A DNA stretch of 64,000 nt from Peteryoungia algae (GCF_030369675.1 NZ_CP128477.1:310001-374000), one strand, 5' to 3'. Shown: positions 36,432-45,492, numbered from the stretch's first letter. The notes: a model not told the origin generated them from the sequence alone. Numbers and translations: made by a program.

Positions 36432-36730
36432 CCCTCGATCTGATGACGGTGCTTGCGATCTGCGCCATGTCGGCGGCCACCGTCGCGACCCGTTTGGCCG
36501 GCCTGTGGGTCGGTCGGCTTCTGAAGCTGTCGCCGAATACCGAGGAGATCCTCGGCGCCATCCCGCCCTCGGTTCTGATGGCCGTGGTGGCACCCACCGC
36601 CTTTGCAACCGGCTGGGCCGAGACGATCGGATGCGTCGTGGTGGCGATTGCCGCAACCCGCCTGTCGCTCCTGCCCGCCGCCGCATGTGGCGTGGGTGTG
36701 GTCGCGGCCCTTCGGTCGCTGGGCCTCTAG
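36428..36730 (+). CDS. azlD: AzlD-type exporter small subunit
   Basis: A 100-residue membrane protein with four short hydrophobic segments. It begins MTLDLMTVLAICAMSAATVATR and contains ILGAIPPSVLMAVVAPTAF, the AzlD/YgaH pattern. Its ATG overlaps the azlC stop (ATGA), so the two subunits are translated together. A hairpin follows 8 bases after its stop, shared with dnaB. Confidence 0.92.
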   Translation: MTLDLMTVLAICAMSAATVATRLAGLWVGRLLKLSPNTEEILGAIPPSVLMAVVAPTAFATGWAETIGCVVVAIAATRLSLLPAAACGVGVVAALRSLGL

Positions 36731-36738
36731 CAAACAGA

Positions 36739-36762
36739 AAGGGCGCCTTGCGGGGCGCCCTT
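36739..36762. terminator. Bidirectional-type terminator between azlD and dnaB
   Basis: AAGGGCGCC (36739-36747) and GGCGCCCTT (36754-36762) form a perfect 9-bp stem between convergent genes. Leftward it is followed by TTTCTGTTTG, so it fits dnaB best. Confidence 0.8.
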
Positions 36763-36767
36763 CGATC

Positions 36768-38264
36768 TCACGGCTCTTCGTATTGAATGAAGCTCGGCTC
36801 GGCCAGGTCCGCGAAGCGGGTGAATTCCGACTGGAAGGCGAGCTTGACGGTACCCGTCGGTCCGTGGCGCTGCTTGGCGATGATGACGTCGGCCGTGCCC
36901 TTGACCTTGTCCATATGCGCTTCCCATTCGGGATATTTCGGATCGGCGAGATCCCGGGGCTCCATGTTCTTCACATAGTATTCCTCACGGAACACGAAGA
37001 GCACGACGTCGGCGTCCTGCTCGATCGAACCCGATTCGCGAAGGTCGGAGAGCTGCGGGCGTTTGTCTTCGCGGCTTTCCACCTGACGCGAGAGCTGCGA
37101 CAGGGCAACGATCGGTACGTTCAACTCCTTGCCGAGCGACTTGAGGCCCGTGGTGATCTGGGTGATTTCCTGCACGCGGTTTTCGCCCGCCTTTCCGGCA
37201 CCCGTCATCAGCTGGATATAGTCGACGACCAGGAAGTCGAGGCCGCGCTGACGCTTCAGGCGGCGGGCTCGGGCGGAAAGCTGGGCAATCGAGATGCCAC
37301 CGGTCTGGTCGATGAACAGCGGCACCTTCTGCATGGTCTGGCTGAAGCCGACGAGCTTCTCGAATTCATGCTCGGTGATGTCACCACGGCGGATCTTCGA
37401 CGAGGAGACCTCCGTCTGCTCGGACATGATACGGGTGGCGAGCTGTTCGGCCGACATTTCCAGCGAGTAGAAGCCGACGACGCCGCCGTTCTTTGCCTTG
37501 AAGGAGCCGTCGGGCAGGACTTCGGGCTCATAGGCCGCCGCGATGTTCCAGGCGATGTTGGTCGCAAGCGAGGTCTTGCCCATGCCCGGGCGTCCGGCGA
37601 GAACGATCAAGTCGGAGCGCTGCAACCCGCCCATCTTGGCATCGAGGGACTGGATACCGGTCGAGACACCGGAGAGGTTGCCGTCGCGTTCGAAAGCCGC
37701 GCCCGCCATGTCGACGGCCTGGGCGACCGCATCCGAGAAGGATTGGAAGCCGCCGTCGTAGCGACCGTTTTCGGCGAGTGCGAAGAGCCGGCGTTCGGTG
37801 TCTTCGATCTGCGCCTGCGGTGGCATGTCGAGTGGCGCATCATAGGCGATGTTGACGACATCTTCGCCGATCTGGATCAGCGAGCGGCGCAAGGCCAGAT
37901 CGTAGATAGCGCGACCATAGTCCTCGGCATTGATGATCGTCACCGCTTCGGAGGCCAAACGTGCGAGATATTGCGCGACCGTCAGGTCACCGACCTTCTG
38001 GTCGGCCGGCAGGAAGGTCTTGATGGTGACCGGGTTCGCCGTCTTGCCCATGCGGATGATTTCCGAGGCGACCTCGAAGATCTTCCGATGCAATGGCTCA
38101 TAGAGATGTTCGGGCTTGAGGAAATCGGACACACGGTAGAAGGCATCATTGTTGACGAGGATCGCGCCCAGCAAGGCCTGTTCGGCTTCGATGTTGTTCG
38201 GCGCCTCCCGGTAGAGGGGCTCGGCCGGCTGGACCGGGCTCAGTTTGCGCGCAGCATCGTTCAT
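36768..38264 (-). CDS. dnaB: Replicative DNA helicase DnaB
   Basis: Hexameric helicase at the replication fork. The 498 residues have the N-terminal helicase-loader domain (NNIEAEQALLGAILVNNDAF), a linker, and the RecA-like domain with Walker A AGRPGMGKTSLA, LSQLSRQVESR and Walker B-type DFLVVDYIQLM. ATG 38264 (MNDAARKL) is chosen. It lies 253 bases downstream of rplI, past a terminator, so it probably has its own promoter in 38265-38460. Confidence 0.97.
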   Translation of the reverse strand: MNDAARKLSPVQPAEPLYREAPNNIEAEQALLGAILVNNDAFYRVSDFLKPEHLYEPLHRKIFEVASEIIRMGKTANPVTIKTFLPADQKVGDLTVAQYLARLASEAVTIINAEDYGRAIYDLALRRSLIQIGEDVVNIAYDAPLDMPPQAQIEDTERRLFALAENGRYDGGFQSFSDAVAQAVDMAGAAFERDGNLSGVSTGIQSLDAKMGGLQRSDLIVLAGRPGMGKTSLATNIAWNIAAAYEPEVLPDGSFKAKNGGVVGFYSLEMSAEQLATRIMSEQTEVSSSKIRRGDITEHEFEKLVGFSQTMQKVPLFIDQTGGISIAQLSARARRLKRQRGLDFLVVDYIQLMTGAGKAGENRVQEITQITTGLKSLGKELNVPIVALSQLSRQVESREDKRPQLSDLRESGSIEQDADVVLFVFREEYYVKNMEPRDLADPKYPEWEAHMDKVKGTADVIIAKQRHGPTGTVKLAFQSEFTRFADLAEPSFIQYEEP

Positions 38265-38460
38265 TCGTTCGCATCCGTTCAGTGTGTCGGCGGTGGCTGC
38301 ACCATAGCGACAAAGCGGGCCGGCGGAATGGCTTCCACCGCAACCCACATTGATTCACAGGCACATTGTCTCCACTTCACAAAAAGCCCAGGAATCCGAT
38401 CTTTTCGGTTGACTGTGACATTCGGCGAATCGGCGTTGGGATGCTCTATTTTAGCAGAGC

Positions 38461-38494
38461 ACAAACGAAAAACGCCCGGAAAAATCCGGGCGTT
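38461..38494 (-). terminator. Rho-independent terminator after rplI
   Basis: Read leftward, AACGCCCGGA, loop TTTT, TCCGGGCGTT, then TTTCGTTTGT: a perfect 10-bp stem with a U-rich tail, 24 bases past the rplI stop. A further short palindrome TGCTCT/AGAGCA lies just beyond (38442-38461). Confidence 0.9.
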
Positions 38495-38517
38495 TCGCTT
38501 CAACCTGGGGCTGAAAA

Positions 38518-39093
38518 TCAGGCGTCGTCGCCGTCCATGTCGGCATCCGGATCGAAGAAGTCTTCCGGACGCAGGGCGTCTTCGTCGATGCCGTAGATGG
38601 CGTCGGCCGAGGTGAGGCTTTCGCCCTTGGACTGGCGCTCAGCTTCGTCGGCCGAACGTGCAACGTTGAGTTCGACGGAGAGTTCGACTTCCGCATGCAG
38701 GTGCAGCGTGACCTGATGCAGGCCGATGGCCTTGATCGGGGTGTTCAGCTCGACCTGGTTGCGGCCGATGTTGAAGCCTTCGGCAGCCAGGATTTCGACG
38801 ACGTCGCGGGCAGCGACCGAACCGTAGAGCTGGCCGGTTTCACCCGCCGAGCGGACGACGATGAAGGACTTGCCGCCAAGAGCGTCGGCGACCGTCTGGG
38901 CTTCCGACTTGCGCTCGAGGTTGCGAGCTTCGAGCGTGGCGCGCTCGGAATCGAAACGCTTCTTGTTGGCTTCGTTGGCGCGCAGCGCCTTGCCCTGCGG
39001 CAGCAGGAAGTTACGAGCGAAGCCGTCACGAACCTTGACGGTTTCGCCCATCTGGCCGAGCTTTGCGATGCGTTCGAGGAGAATGACCTGCAT
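38518..39093 (-). CDS. rplI: 50S ribosomal protein L9
   Basis: Binds 23S rRNA and helps maintain reading frame. The N-terminal domain begins [20 protein letters not shown], then [17 protein letters not shown] connecting helix and a C-terminal domain with [12 protein letters not shown] follow. At 191 residues it is about 40 longer than in Escherichia coli because of a strongly acidic tail ([20 protein letters not shown]). Last gene of the rpsF-rpsR-DUF2232-rplI run; a terminator follows. Confidence 0.97.
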   Translation of the reverse strand: MQVILLERIAKLGQMGETVKVRDGFARNFLLPQGKALRANEANKKRFDSERATLEARNLERKSEAQTVADALGGKSFIVVRSAGETGQLYGSVAARDVVEILAAEGFNIGRNQVELNTPIKAIGLHQVTLHLHAEVELSVELNVARSADEAERQSKGESLTSADAIYGIDEDALRPEDFFDPDADMDGDDA

Positions 39094-39106
39094 GATCCTG
39101 TTCCTT

Positions 39107-40084
39107 TCAGTTGTCAGTGTCGGAGTTTGATGTGTCGGCCTTGCCGGCCGGCGTCAGGGCAACGGTCCTTCGTGTGTCCGAAAGGCCGATGATGAAGGGG
39201 ATCATGAGCGGAAGCAGCATGATCGAAGAGAGGTAGGCGAGTACGAGTGCCGGCAGGCGCCAGTCCTTGCCGCGGGTCTTCAGATGCAGCGAGGCGAAGC
39301 CCGCCATCAGGAAGCCGGCGCCGAAAGTGCCGCAGACGGTTGCGCCAATCATCGCGGGTACGCCGCCGATAAAGCAGGCAACGATGCCGGCGAGGAAGAT
39401 GAAGACCGTGTTGCGGTTCATGCGCAGAGCCGACGGAAAATCCTCGCGCGGACGCTTGTTGCGGCCCGAAGCGGTGACGATGCGCATGGCGATGTAATAC
39501 ATCATCGTCAGGAGCAGCACCCAGGTGCCGCCCTGGATGATCGGCAGCAGCACGACCATGCTGCGCTTCAGCTGTTCGAGCGCCACCGCATCCGGCGCCA
39601 TGGCCGGATCCTGCGCATTCATCGCCTGTGTCATGGCGTCGACCAGCTGGCCGGTAAATTCCGGCCCAAAGCCAATGATGACACCGAGCACGACGACGGC
39701 AATCGCCACGAAGCTGCAGAGCTGCAGAAGAATGTCGGAGAGCGGGTACCAGGCGATCAGATCATCCGGACCGCCGAGTTCGGACGCGGGGCGCGCCAGG
39801 CTCGACAGGTGGGCCAGCCAGCCGGCGGGGGCGAGCGTGAAGATCGCCATGCCGAAGGCAAACATCGGCGAGACGCTGACCGTGCCGAGCAGGGCGGCGG
39901 TCACGATCGCGGTGATCGCCGCGGCATTGCCCCAGCCGAGGCCGACGATGAGAACGGGAAGGGCGGATGCTGCATAAAGAATGGAGGCAAGCGTCGGCTG
40001 CGCCGCAGCACCCAGCACGAGCAGGGCGGCGGTGATACCGGCAACAAAGCCGGTCGTCAGCAATTTCGCATTCAGTTTCTGCAA
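39107..40084 (-). CDS. DUF2232 family membrane protein
   Basis: A 325-residue polytopic inner-membrane protein with about eight helices. The overall hydrophobic pattern and its position between rpsR and rplI match the DUF2232 gene found in this ribosomal cluster in alphaproteobacteria. It could be related to the YybS-like membrane proteins in Firmicutes, which also sit beside rplI. No catalytic motif. It ends 13 bases before rplI starts, so the two are co-transcribed. Function unknown. Confidence 0.88.
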   Translation of the reverse strand: MQKLNAKLLTTGFVAGITAALLVLGAAAQPTLASILYAASALPVLIVGLGWGNAAAITAIVTAALLGTVSVSPMFAFGMAIFTLAPAGWLAHLSSLARPASELGGPDDLIAWYPLSDILLQLCSFVAIAVVVLGVIIGFGPEFTGQLVDAMTQAMNAQDPAMAPDAVALEQLKRSMVVLLPIIQGGTWVLLLTMMYYIAMRIVTASGRNKRPREDFPSALRMNRNTVFIFLAGIVACFIGGVPAMIGATVCGTFGAGFLMAGFASLHLKTRGKDWRLPALVLAYLSSIMLLPLMIPFIIGLSDTRRTVALTPAGKADTSNSDTDN

Positions 40085-40227
40085 CGTCGCTGTCCTGCTG
40101 GTTCAAGCAGTTAGGGGAGAGCTCGAGCGATCTCGCAGAAGCATCCCCAACATGGGATTTCGCCTGGCGTCGCGACAAGCGCGCCACCGGGCGTCGGTTC
40201 CGATCCGCGCCCAACGCGGAAGGGATG

Positions 40228-40255
40228 AAGCCCGCCGGCAGGCGCCGGCAGGCTT
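40228..40255 (-). promoter_or_regulatory. GC-rich hairpin between rpsR and the DUF2232 gene
   Basis: AAGCC-C-GCCGGC (40228-40239) and GCCGGC-A-GGCTT (40244-40255) pair almost perfectly 9 bases after the rpsR stop. Without a U tract it is more likely a processing or attenuation site than a full terminator. Confidence 0.5.
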
Positions 40256-40264
40256 CAGATCAGA

Positions 40265-40513
40265 TTAGGCTACGACGTAAGGCAGCAGGCCGAGGAAACG
40301 GGCGCGCTTGATGGCCTGGGCCAGTTCGCGCTGCTTCTTCTGGGAAACTGCGGTGATACGCGAAGGAACGATCTTGCCGCGCTCGGAAATGTAGCGCTGC
40401 AGGAGACGGACGTCCTTGTAGTCGATCTTCGGAGCATTCGCGCCCGAGAAGGGGCAGGTCTTGCGACGACGATGGAAGGGACGACGTGCCTGAGAAGAGG
40501 ATGCATCAGCCAT
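40265..40513 (-). CDS. rpsR: 30S ribosomal protein S18
   Basis: Small-subunit protein that pairs with S6 on 16S rRNA. The 82 residues include KTCPFSG and [20 protein letters not shown], with [20 protein letters not shown] following, the canonical S18 core. It lies 23 bases downstream of rpsF. The S6:S18 complex is known in several bacteria to bind its own mRNA leader. Confidence 0.98.
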   Translation of the reverse strand: MADASSSQARRPFHRRRKTCPFSGANAPKIDYKDVRLLQRYISERGKIVPSRITAVSQKKQRELAQAIKRARFLGLLPYVVA

Positions 40514-40536
40514 TGTGTTTTCTCCTTTTGCTCAGA

Positions 40537-40992
40537 TTACGCGCGGTCTTCGCGCGGACGGCGCTCGAAGCCACCTTCGCGGGGGGCACGGTCCGGACGC
40601 GGACCACGATCGCCGAAGTCGCGGCGCGGGCCACGATCGTCGCCGTCACGACGCGGACGGTCGTCACGGTCGCGCTTCTGCATCATCGCGGACGGGCCTT
40701 CTTCGTGGGCTTCGACGGCGATGGTCATGTAACGAAGAACGTCTTCGTTGATGCGCATCTGGCGCTCGACTTCGTGAACAGCAGCCGCCGGAGCGTCGAT
40801 GTCCATGAGAGCGTAGTGAGCCTTGCGGTTCTTCTTGATGCGGTACGTCAGGGACTTGAGGCCCCAGTTTTCAACGCGCCCGACCTTGCCACCGTGAGCT
40901 TCGATAACACCCTTGTACTGTTCGACGAGGGCATCAACCTGCTGAGCGGACATATCCTGCCGGGCAAGGAATACGTGTTCGTAGAGAGCCAT
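40537..40992 (-). CDS. rpsF: 30S ribosomal protein S6
   Basis: A 151-residue S6. Residues 1-100 are the ferredoxin-like fold ([40 protein letters not shown]). The C-terminal 45 residues are an Arg/Asp-rich disordered tail ([19 protein letters not shown]...). In Escherichia coli this tail is a site of polyglutamylation; here the composition is different. ATG 40992 fits the conserved start MALYEH. First gene of the operon, preceded by an unusually long leader. Confidence 0.97.
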   Translation of the reverse strand: MALYEHVFLARQDMSAQQVDALVEQYKGVIEAHGGKVGRVENWGLKSLTYRIKKNRKAHYALMDIDAPAAAVHEVERQMRINEDVLRYMTIAVEAHEEGPSAMMQKRDRDDRPRRDGDDRGPRRDFGDRGPRPDRAPREGGFERRPREDRA

Positions 40993-41056
40993 GTAAGCTT
41001 TGCCTTTTCTTGCGGTTGTCGTCACCCGGATCCGGCGCTAAGCCTCAACGACTGCT

Positions 41057-41071
41057 CCTGTGCGGCACAGG
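41057..41071 (-). promoter_or_regulatory. CCG-loop hairpin in the rpsF leader, candidate S6:S18 binding site
   Basis: Read leftward, CCTGTG-CCG-CACAGG: a perfect 6-bp stem with a CCG loop, 65 bases upstream of the rpsF start. The known S6:S18 mRNA motif presents an unpaired CCG. The rest of 40993-41303 (311 bases) has no gene and holds only this hairpin, the promoter at 41219-41247, and a weak GGAAACC/GGTTCC pair near 41128-41145. Confidence 0.45.
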
Positions 41072-41218
41072 CCACGGCAAGAAAAGCGTTGTGTTCGAGA
41101 CGGTCGAGAGCGGAGACACGGGAGGCCGGAAACCCTTATGGTTCCTGCTGCAAGCCTCGCGACCTGCCAGCCCTCCGTTCAGCCACCAGCCAGAGGACCG
41201 GGTGTTGTGAACGGCGCG

Positions 41219-41247
41219 CTTATACGCGCATTGGCCACAAAAGCAAG
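41219..41247 (-). promoter_or_regulatory. Candidate sigma-70 promoter of rpsF-rpsR
   Basis: Read leftward, CTTGCT, 17 bases, TATAAG, close to the rhizobial CTTGAC-N17-CTATAT consensus. Transcription would start near 41212, giving a 5' leader of about 220 bases. Confidence 0.6.
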
Positions 41248-41303
41248 GGTCGCACGGCAATTTCTGCCGGCGGCCCTGCCGATAATCTGTGGCCTTCCCG
41301 TCT

Positions 41304-42236
41304 TCAAACCTGCGTCAGTGCCGCTGTGTAGCCGACATAGGCGACCAGCATCGCGCCTGCCGTCAACCTGCGCACCCCCAGATGGGCCAGAAGCAGGAAG
41401 GCGAAGCCGAGCGTGACGGCCAGCATGACGGGCACGTCGAAGCTTCCAAAGCGTGGCGCGACGGCAATCGGCTGGATGACCGAGGTCACCCCGAGAATGA
41501 ACAGGATGTTGAAGATATTCGACCCGACAATATTGCCGATCATGATGTCGGAATGCTTTCGAAGCGCCGACATGACCCCCGTGGCCAGTTCCGGAAGGGA
41601 TGTCCCGACGGCGACCACTGTCAGTCCGATGACCGCCTCCGAGACGCCGAAGTCGCGAGCGAGGCTGGTTGCGCCGCGCACGAGAAGTTCGGCACCGACG
41701 AAAAGCGTTGCGAGGCCGCCGAGGATGAGCACGGTCATGAAGCCCGTGCCGAGCGTCTCGTGCCTGACGTCTTCATCCGCGAGCTCGTCGAGCGACCCCT
41801 TGCCTTGAACATAGGCATAGACGATGTAGGCAAGCAGGGCCACGACCATCAGCAGCCCTGCCAGCCGTCCGATGGTCGGAAACTGCGTGAGGCCGAGCAG
41901 AAGGATTGCCGCGCCGATCATCACATAGGTGTCGCGCTTCACACCCTTATCCCAATGGGTGATGGGAAAGATCATAGCGCAGGCGCCGACGATCAGAAGA
42001 ATGTTTGCGGCATTTGAGCCGACGACATTGCCGAGCGCGATATCGGATGAGCCGGTCAGGGCGGCACGGACGGAGACCAGAAGTTCTGGCATGGATGTGC
42101 CGAAGCCGACGATGACCAGCGACACGATCAGCGTTGGAATGGCCAGCTTCTGTGCGACGGCAATCGCCCCGCGCAAAAGCCACTCCGCCCCGAAGTAAAG
42201 GCCGACCAGGCCTCCGGCTACGAATAGGTAATCCAA
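41304..42236 (-). CDS. Calcium/sodium antiporter, CaCA family (YrbG-like)
   Basis: A 310-residue inner-membrane exchanger with ten predicted helices in two inverted repeats. Both alpha repeats are visible: GFGTSMPELLVSVRAALTGS, then IALGNVVGSNAANI; and AVGTSLPELATGVMSALRKH, then IMIGNIVGSNIFNI. The start is a TTG at 42236, preceded by GGGGG at 5-base spacing; the ATG nearby is out of frame and a further upstream extension lacks a ribosome-binding site. Isolated gene. Ion specificity is by homology. Confidence 0.92.
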   Translation of the reverse strand: MDYLFVAGGLVGLYFGAEWLLRGAIAVAQKLAIPTLIVSLVIVGFGTSMPELLVSVRAALTGSSDIALGNVVGSNAANILLIVGACAMIFPITHWDKGVKRDTYVMIGAAILLLGLTQFPTIGRLAGLLMVVALLAYIVYAYVQGKGSLDELADEDVRHETLGTGFMTVLILGGLATLFVGAELLVRGATSLARDFGVSEAVIGLTVVAVGTSLPELATGVMSALRKHSDIMIGNIVGSNIFNILFILGVTSVIQPIAVAPRFGSFDVPVMLAVTLGFAFLLLAHLGVRRLTAGAMLVAYVGYTAALTQV

Positions 42237-42368
42237 GCATTCCCCCTGTGTTCCGGACGCAATGGCCGATGTCCTGATCGCCGCCATAAATGGGATTGGG
42301 CAGCGGCGATGGTAGGGTGCACCTATTCACGTTTTTGTAGGTGCTGGACGCCGACTATCCGCGAAATG

Positions 42369-43412
42369 TCAGATCGGCATCGGATACTCGCGGTGGATCT
42401 TCGCGATTTCCTTGATGATGTCGTCGGAGAGGGTAAGGTCGGCTGCTCCGATGTTGATCTCCAACTGGTCCATCGTGGTCGCGCCGATGATGACCGAGGC
42501 CATGAAGGGGCGTGTCAGGCAGAAGGCCAGCGCCATGGCCGAGGGGTCGAGCCCGTGTTTGGCGGCCAGTTCCACATAGGCGCGGGTGGCGGCTTGCTGC
42601 TGCGGTACCAGACGTCCGCCGATGTCGCCATTGATTGAACCGCGTGAACCGGCCGGCTTCCGTCCGTCGAGATACTTGCCCGACAGAATGCCGCCGGCGA
42701 GTGGCGAATAGGCGAGCAGGCCGACGTCCTCATGGTGCGAGAGTTCGGCGAGATCGAGATCGTAATGCCGGTAGAGCAGATTGTATTCGTTCTGGATGGT
42801 CGCGACGCGCGGCAGACCTGTGGCTTCCGCAAGCGAGAGATATTTCTGCGTGCCCCATGTGGTCTCGTTCGATAGCCCGATGGCTTTCAGCTTGCCGGCC
42901 TTCACGCAGTCGCCAAGAGCCTCAAGGATCTCCGCGATCTCGGCGGAAGCCCTTGCCTTGTCCTGCTTGAAGGGGTTGTAGCTCCAGGCGCCCCGGAAAT
43001 GGAAATGTCCACGGTTTGGCCAGTGGATCTGATAGAGATCAACATAATCGGTCTTGAGCCGCATAAGGCTGGCATCGAGTGCCTCCTTCACCGTGGCGCC
43101 GGTAATCGGCTTGCCCTCGCGGATATAGGGTCGGCCCGGTCCTGCGACCTTTGTTGCCAGAACGACCTTGTCACGCTTGCCTGAATTCTTGAACCAGTCG
43201 CCGATCAGGCGTTCCGTGTCGGCATAGGTCTCTGCAGAAAGCGGCGTCGTTGGGTAGAGTTCGGCCGTATCAAAGAAGTTGACGCCATGCTCGAGCGCAT
43301 AATCCATCTGCGCGAACGCATCCTCGGGACTGTTCTGTGACCCCCAGGTCATCGTGCCCAGGCAGATTTCGGAAACAAGGATATCGGTTCGGCCGAGCCG
43401 GTTCATCTTCAT
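42369..43412 (-). CDS. Aldo/keto reductase, Tas-like
   Basis: A 347-residue NADPH-dependent oxidoreductase with the AKR barrel. Catalytic tetrad segments include FDTAELYP (Asp and Tyr), LATKVAG (Lys) and QIHWPNR (His). The C-terminal cofactor segment is SVIIGATTMDQLEINI. The N-terminus MKMNRLGRTDILVSEICLGT and overall length match the Tas subgroup. Monocistronic and divergent from fabD. Physiological substrate unknown. Confidence 0.93.
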   Translation of the reverse strand: MKMNRLGRTDILVSEICLGTMTWGSQNSPEDAFAQMDYALEHGVNFFDTAELYPTTPLSAETYADTERLIGDWFKNSGKRDKVVLATKVAGPGRPYIREGKPITGATVKEALDASLMRLKTDYVDLYQIHWPNRGHFHFRGAWSYNPFKQDKARASAEIAEILEALGDCVKAGKLKAIGLSNETTWGTQKYLSLAEATGLPRVATIQNEYNLLYRHYDLDLAELSHHEDVGLLAYSPLAGGILSGKYLDGRKPAGSRGSINGDIGGRLVPQQQAATRAYVELAAKHGLDPSAMALAFCLTRPFMASVIIGATTMDQLEINIGAADLTLSDDIIKEIAKIHREYPMPI

Positions 43413-43620
43413 GGGTATGCCTCGATAAATGGAGAGAGTGTCTTGGGAGACGGAGAGCGGTCAGCGGCAATTTAGGCAGAAATTGATGCACCGCAAGATG
43501 CCGATAGCTGTGGAGCAGCCCTTGTGGAAGGCCCGTTGGGCTGGTTGCGGAAGGGGTGCGAGGCTTGACTCGCAAGGTCCATATGTGAATTGACAGGGAA
43601 AAACCCAGGGAGAAACGCCC

Positions 43621-44565
43621 ATGTCAGTCGCATTCACATTTCCCGGCCAGGGAAGCCAGGCCGTCGGAATGGGCAAGGAACTTGCCGACAATTTCGCCGA
43701 AGCCCGCGCCGTCTTCGCGGAAGTCGACGAAGCGCTCGGCCAGAGCCTGTCCGACATCATGTGGAACGGTCCGGAAGAGACGCTCACTCTGACCGCCAAT
43801 GCCCAGCCGGCTTTGATGGCGGTCTCCATGGCGGTCATCCGCGTGCTCGAAGCCAAGGGTCTCGATCTGAAGACGAAGGTCGCCTTCGTTGCCGGCCACT
43901 CGCTCGGCGAATACTCGGCGCTGTGTGCCTCTGGCACGTTCTCGATCGCCGATACCGCGCGTCTCCTGCGCATTCGCGGCAATGCCATGCAGGCAGCCGT
44001 GCCGGTCGGCGCTGGCGCCATGGCCGCGATCATCGGTCTGGAGCACGGCGACGTACAGGCCATCTGCGCGGAGGCCTCTGCCGTCGGTCCGTGCCAGATC
44101 GCCAATGACAATGGCGGCGGCCAGCTGGTCATCTCCGGCGGCAAGGCGGCGGTCGAGAAGGCTGCAGCGCTGGCGACCGAGAAGGGCGCCAAGCGCGCCA
44201 TCATGTTGCCCGTTTCTGCGCCTTTCCATTCGGCCTTGATGGGCCCGGCGGCAGACGCGATGCGCGAAGCTCTGTCCAAGGTCGAGAAGAAGGATCCCGC
44301 GGTGCCGCTGATCGCCAATGTCCGCGCAACGCCTGTCACCTCCGCTGCCGAAATCGCCGACCTGCTGGTCGAGCAGGTGACGGGTCAGGTCCGCTGGCGC
44401 GAAACCGTCGAATGGTTCGGCGCCAACGGCGTCACAACGCTTTATGAAATCGGCGCCGGCAAGGTCCTCACGGGGCTCGCCCGCCGCATCGACAAGAACA
44501 TCAGCGGCATTGCCGTGAATGGCCCGGCCGATATCGACGCGGCGATCGCCGCGCTGAACGGCTGA
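43621..44565 (+). CDS. fabD: Malonyl-CoA:ACP transacylase
   Basis: Loads malonate from CoA onto acyl carrier protein for fatty-acid synthesis. The 314 residues show FPGQGSQ (7-13) and the nucleophile motif GHSLGEY with Ser94, and GQVRWRETVEW near the C-terminus. GGGAG precedes the ATG. First gene of the fabD-fabG-acpP-fabF block; fabG follows after 30 bases. Confidence 0.97.
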   Translation: MSVAFTFPGQGSQAVGMGKELADNFAEARAVFAEVDEALGQSLSDIMWNGPEETLTLTANAQPALMAVSMAVIRVLEAKGLDLKTKVAFVAGHSLGEYSALCASGTFSIADTARLLRIRGNAMQAAVPVGAGAMAAIIGLEHGDVQAICAEASAVGPCQIANDNGGGQLVISGGKAAVEKAAALATEKGAKRAIMLPVSAPFHSALMGPAADAMREALSKVEKKDPAVPLIANVRATPVTSAAEIADLLVEQVTGQVRWRETVEWFGANGVTTLYEIGAGKVLTGLARRIDKNISGIAVNGPADIDAAIAALNG

Positions 44566-44595
44566 TCGCCTCAACGAACAAGAAGGAATTCAATC

Positions 44596-45333
44596 ATGTT
44601 GGATCTGACCGGCCGCAAGGCACTTGTCACCGGCGCCACCGGCGGCATTGGTGAAGAAATCGCAAGGCAGCTGCATGCCCAGGGCGCAATCGTCGGCCTG
44701 CACGGCACGCGTGTCGAAAAGCTGGAAGCGCTCGCAGCCGAACTCGGCGACCGCGTGAAGATCTTCCCGGCAAACCTGTCGGATCGCGACGAAGTGAAGG
44801 CGCTCGGCGAAAAGGCCGAAGCCGAACTGGAAGGTGTCGACATCCTCGTCAACAATGCCGGCATCACCAAGGACGGCCTGTTTGTCCGCATGTCCGATGC
44901 CGACTGGGATGCGGTTCTCGAGGTCAATCTGACCGCCGTCTTCCGCCTGACACGCGAACTGACCCATCCGATGATGCGCCGCCGTTTCGGCCGCATCATC
45001 AACATCACCTCCATCGTCGGCGTGACCGGCAATCCGGGTCAGGCCAATTACTGCGCATCCAAGGCCGGCATGATCGGCTTTTCGAAGTCGCTCGCCCAGG
45101 AAATCGCCACGCGCAACGTGACTGTCAACTGCGTCGCGCCCGGCTTCATCGAAAGCGCGATGACGGGCAAGCTCAACGACAAGCAGAAGGACGCCATCAT
45201 GGGAGCAATTCCCATGAAGCGCATGGGCACCGGAGCCGAGGTCGCCTCCGCCGTTGTCTACCTCGCCTCCAATGAGGCAGCCTACATGACGGGGCAGACG
45301 CTGCACGTGAACGGCGGTATGGCGATGATCTGA
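44596..45333 (+). CDS. fabG: 3-oxoacyl-[ACP] reductase
   Basis: NADPH-dependent SDR that reduces 3-oxoacyl-ACP. The 245 residues contain TGATGGIG (cofactor), NNAG, a catalytic Ser in INITSIVG and YCASK for the Tyr-Lys pair. AAGGA precedes ATG 44596. The surrounding fabD, acpP and fabF genes make the FabG assignment secure over other SDR roles. Confidence 0.97.
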   Translation: MLDLTGRKALVTGATGGIGEEIARQLHAQGAIVGLHGTRVEKLEALAAELGDRVKIFPANLSDRDEVKALGEKAEAELEGVDILVNNAGITKDGLFVRMSDADWDAVLEVNLTAVFRLTRELTHPMMRRRFGRIINITSIVGVTGNPGQANYCASKAGMIGFSKSLAQEIATRNVTVNCVAPGFIESAMTGKLNDKQKDAIMGAIPMKRMGTGAEVASAVVYLASNEAAYMTGQTLHVNGGMAMI

Positions 45334-45468
45334 TCTCGTTGCCGGAAACTGCCCCTCTGCAATAGGATGTTGACCGAGGCAAAGGGGCGAATTTCTGGCT
45401 TTGCGGCGCGCTGAAACCGTGTTAAGCGGGCCATGACTGTGAGCAGTTGCTCCGTCTCATGAGCCGAA

Positions 45469-45492
45469 GTTTATGCTTTTGTTCGCATAAAC
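45469..45492. promoter_or_regulatory. Perfect hairpin/operator candidate upstream of acpP
   Basis: GTTTATGC (45469-45476) and GCATAAAC (45485-45492) flank an 8-base T-rich loop in the 277-base fabG-acpP gap (45334-45610). It lies 118 bases before acpP and could be an operator or the hairpin ending the fabDG message. No gene is seen in this gap. Confidence 0.5.

Noticed and set aside
31482..36730. A mobile island around radA, the toxin-antitoxin pair and azlCD
   Set aside because: No integrase, transposase, tRNA target or flanking direct repeat is visible, and the interrupted genes are complete.
36603..38615. Very long rightward open frame (670 codons) across dnaB
   Set aside because: It is antisense to the complete, motif-bearing dnaB gene. 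Long antisense frames are expected in GC-rich genes with this codon bias; the product has no recognisable domain.
41128..41145. Weak hairpin GGAAACC ... GGTTCC in the rpsF leader
   Set aside because: Short and imperfect; no independent support, so not called a feature.
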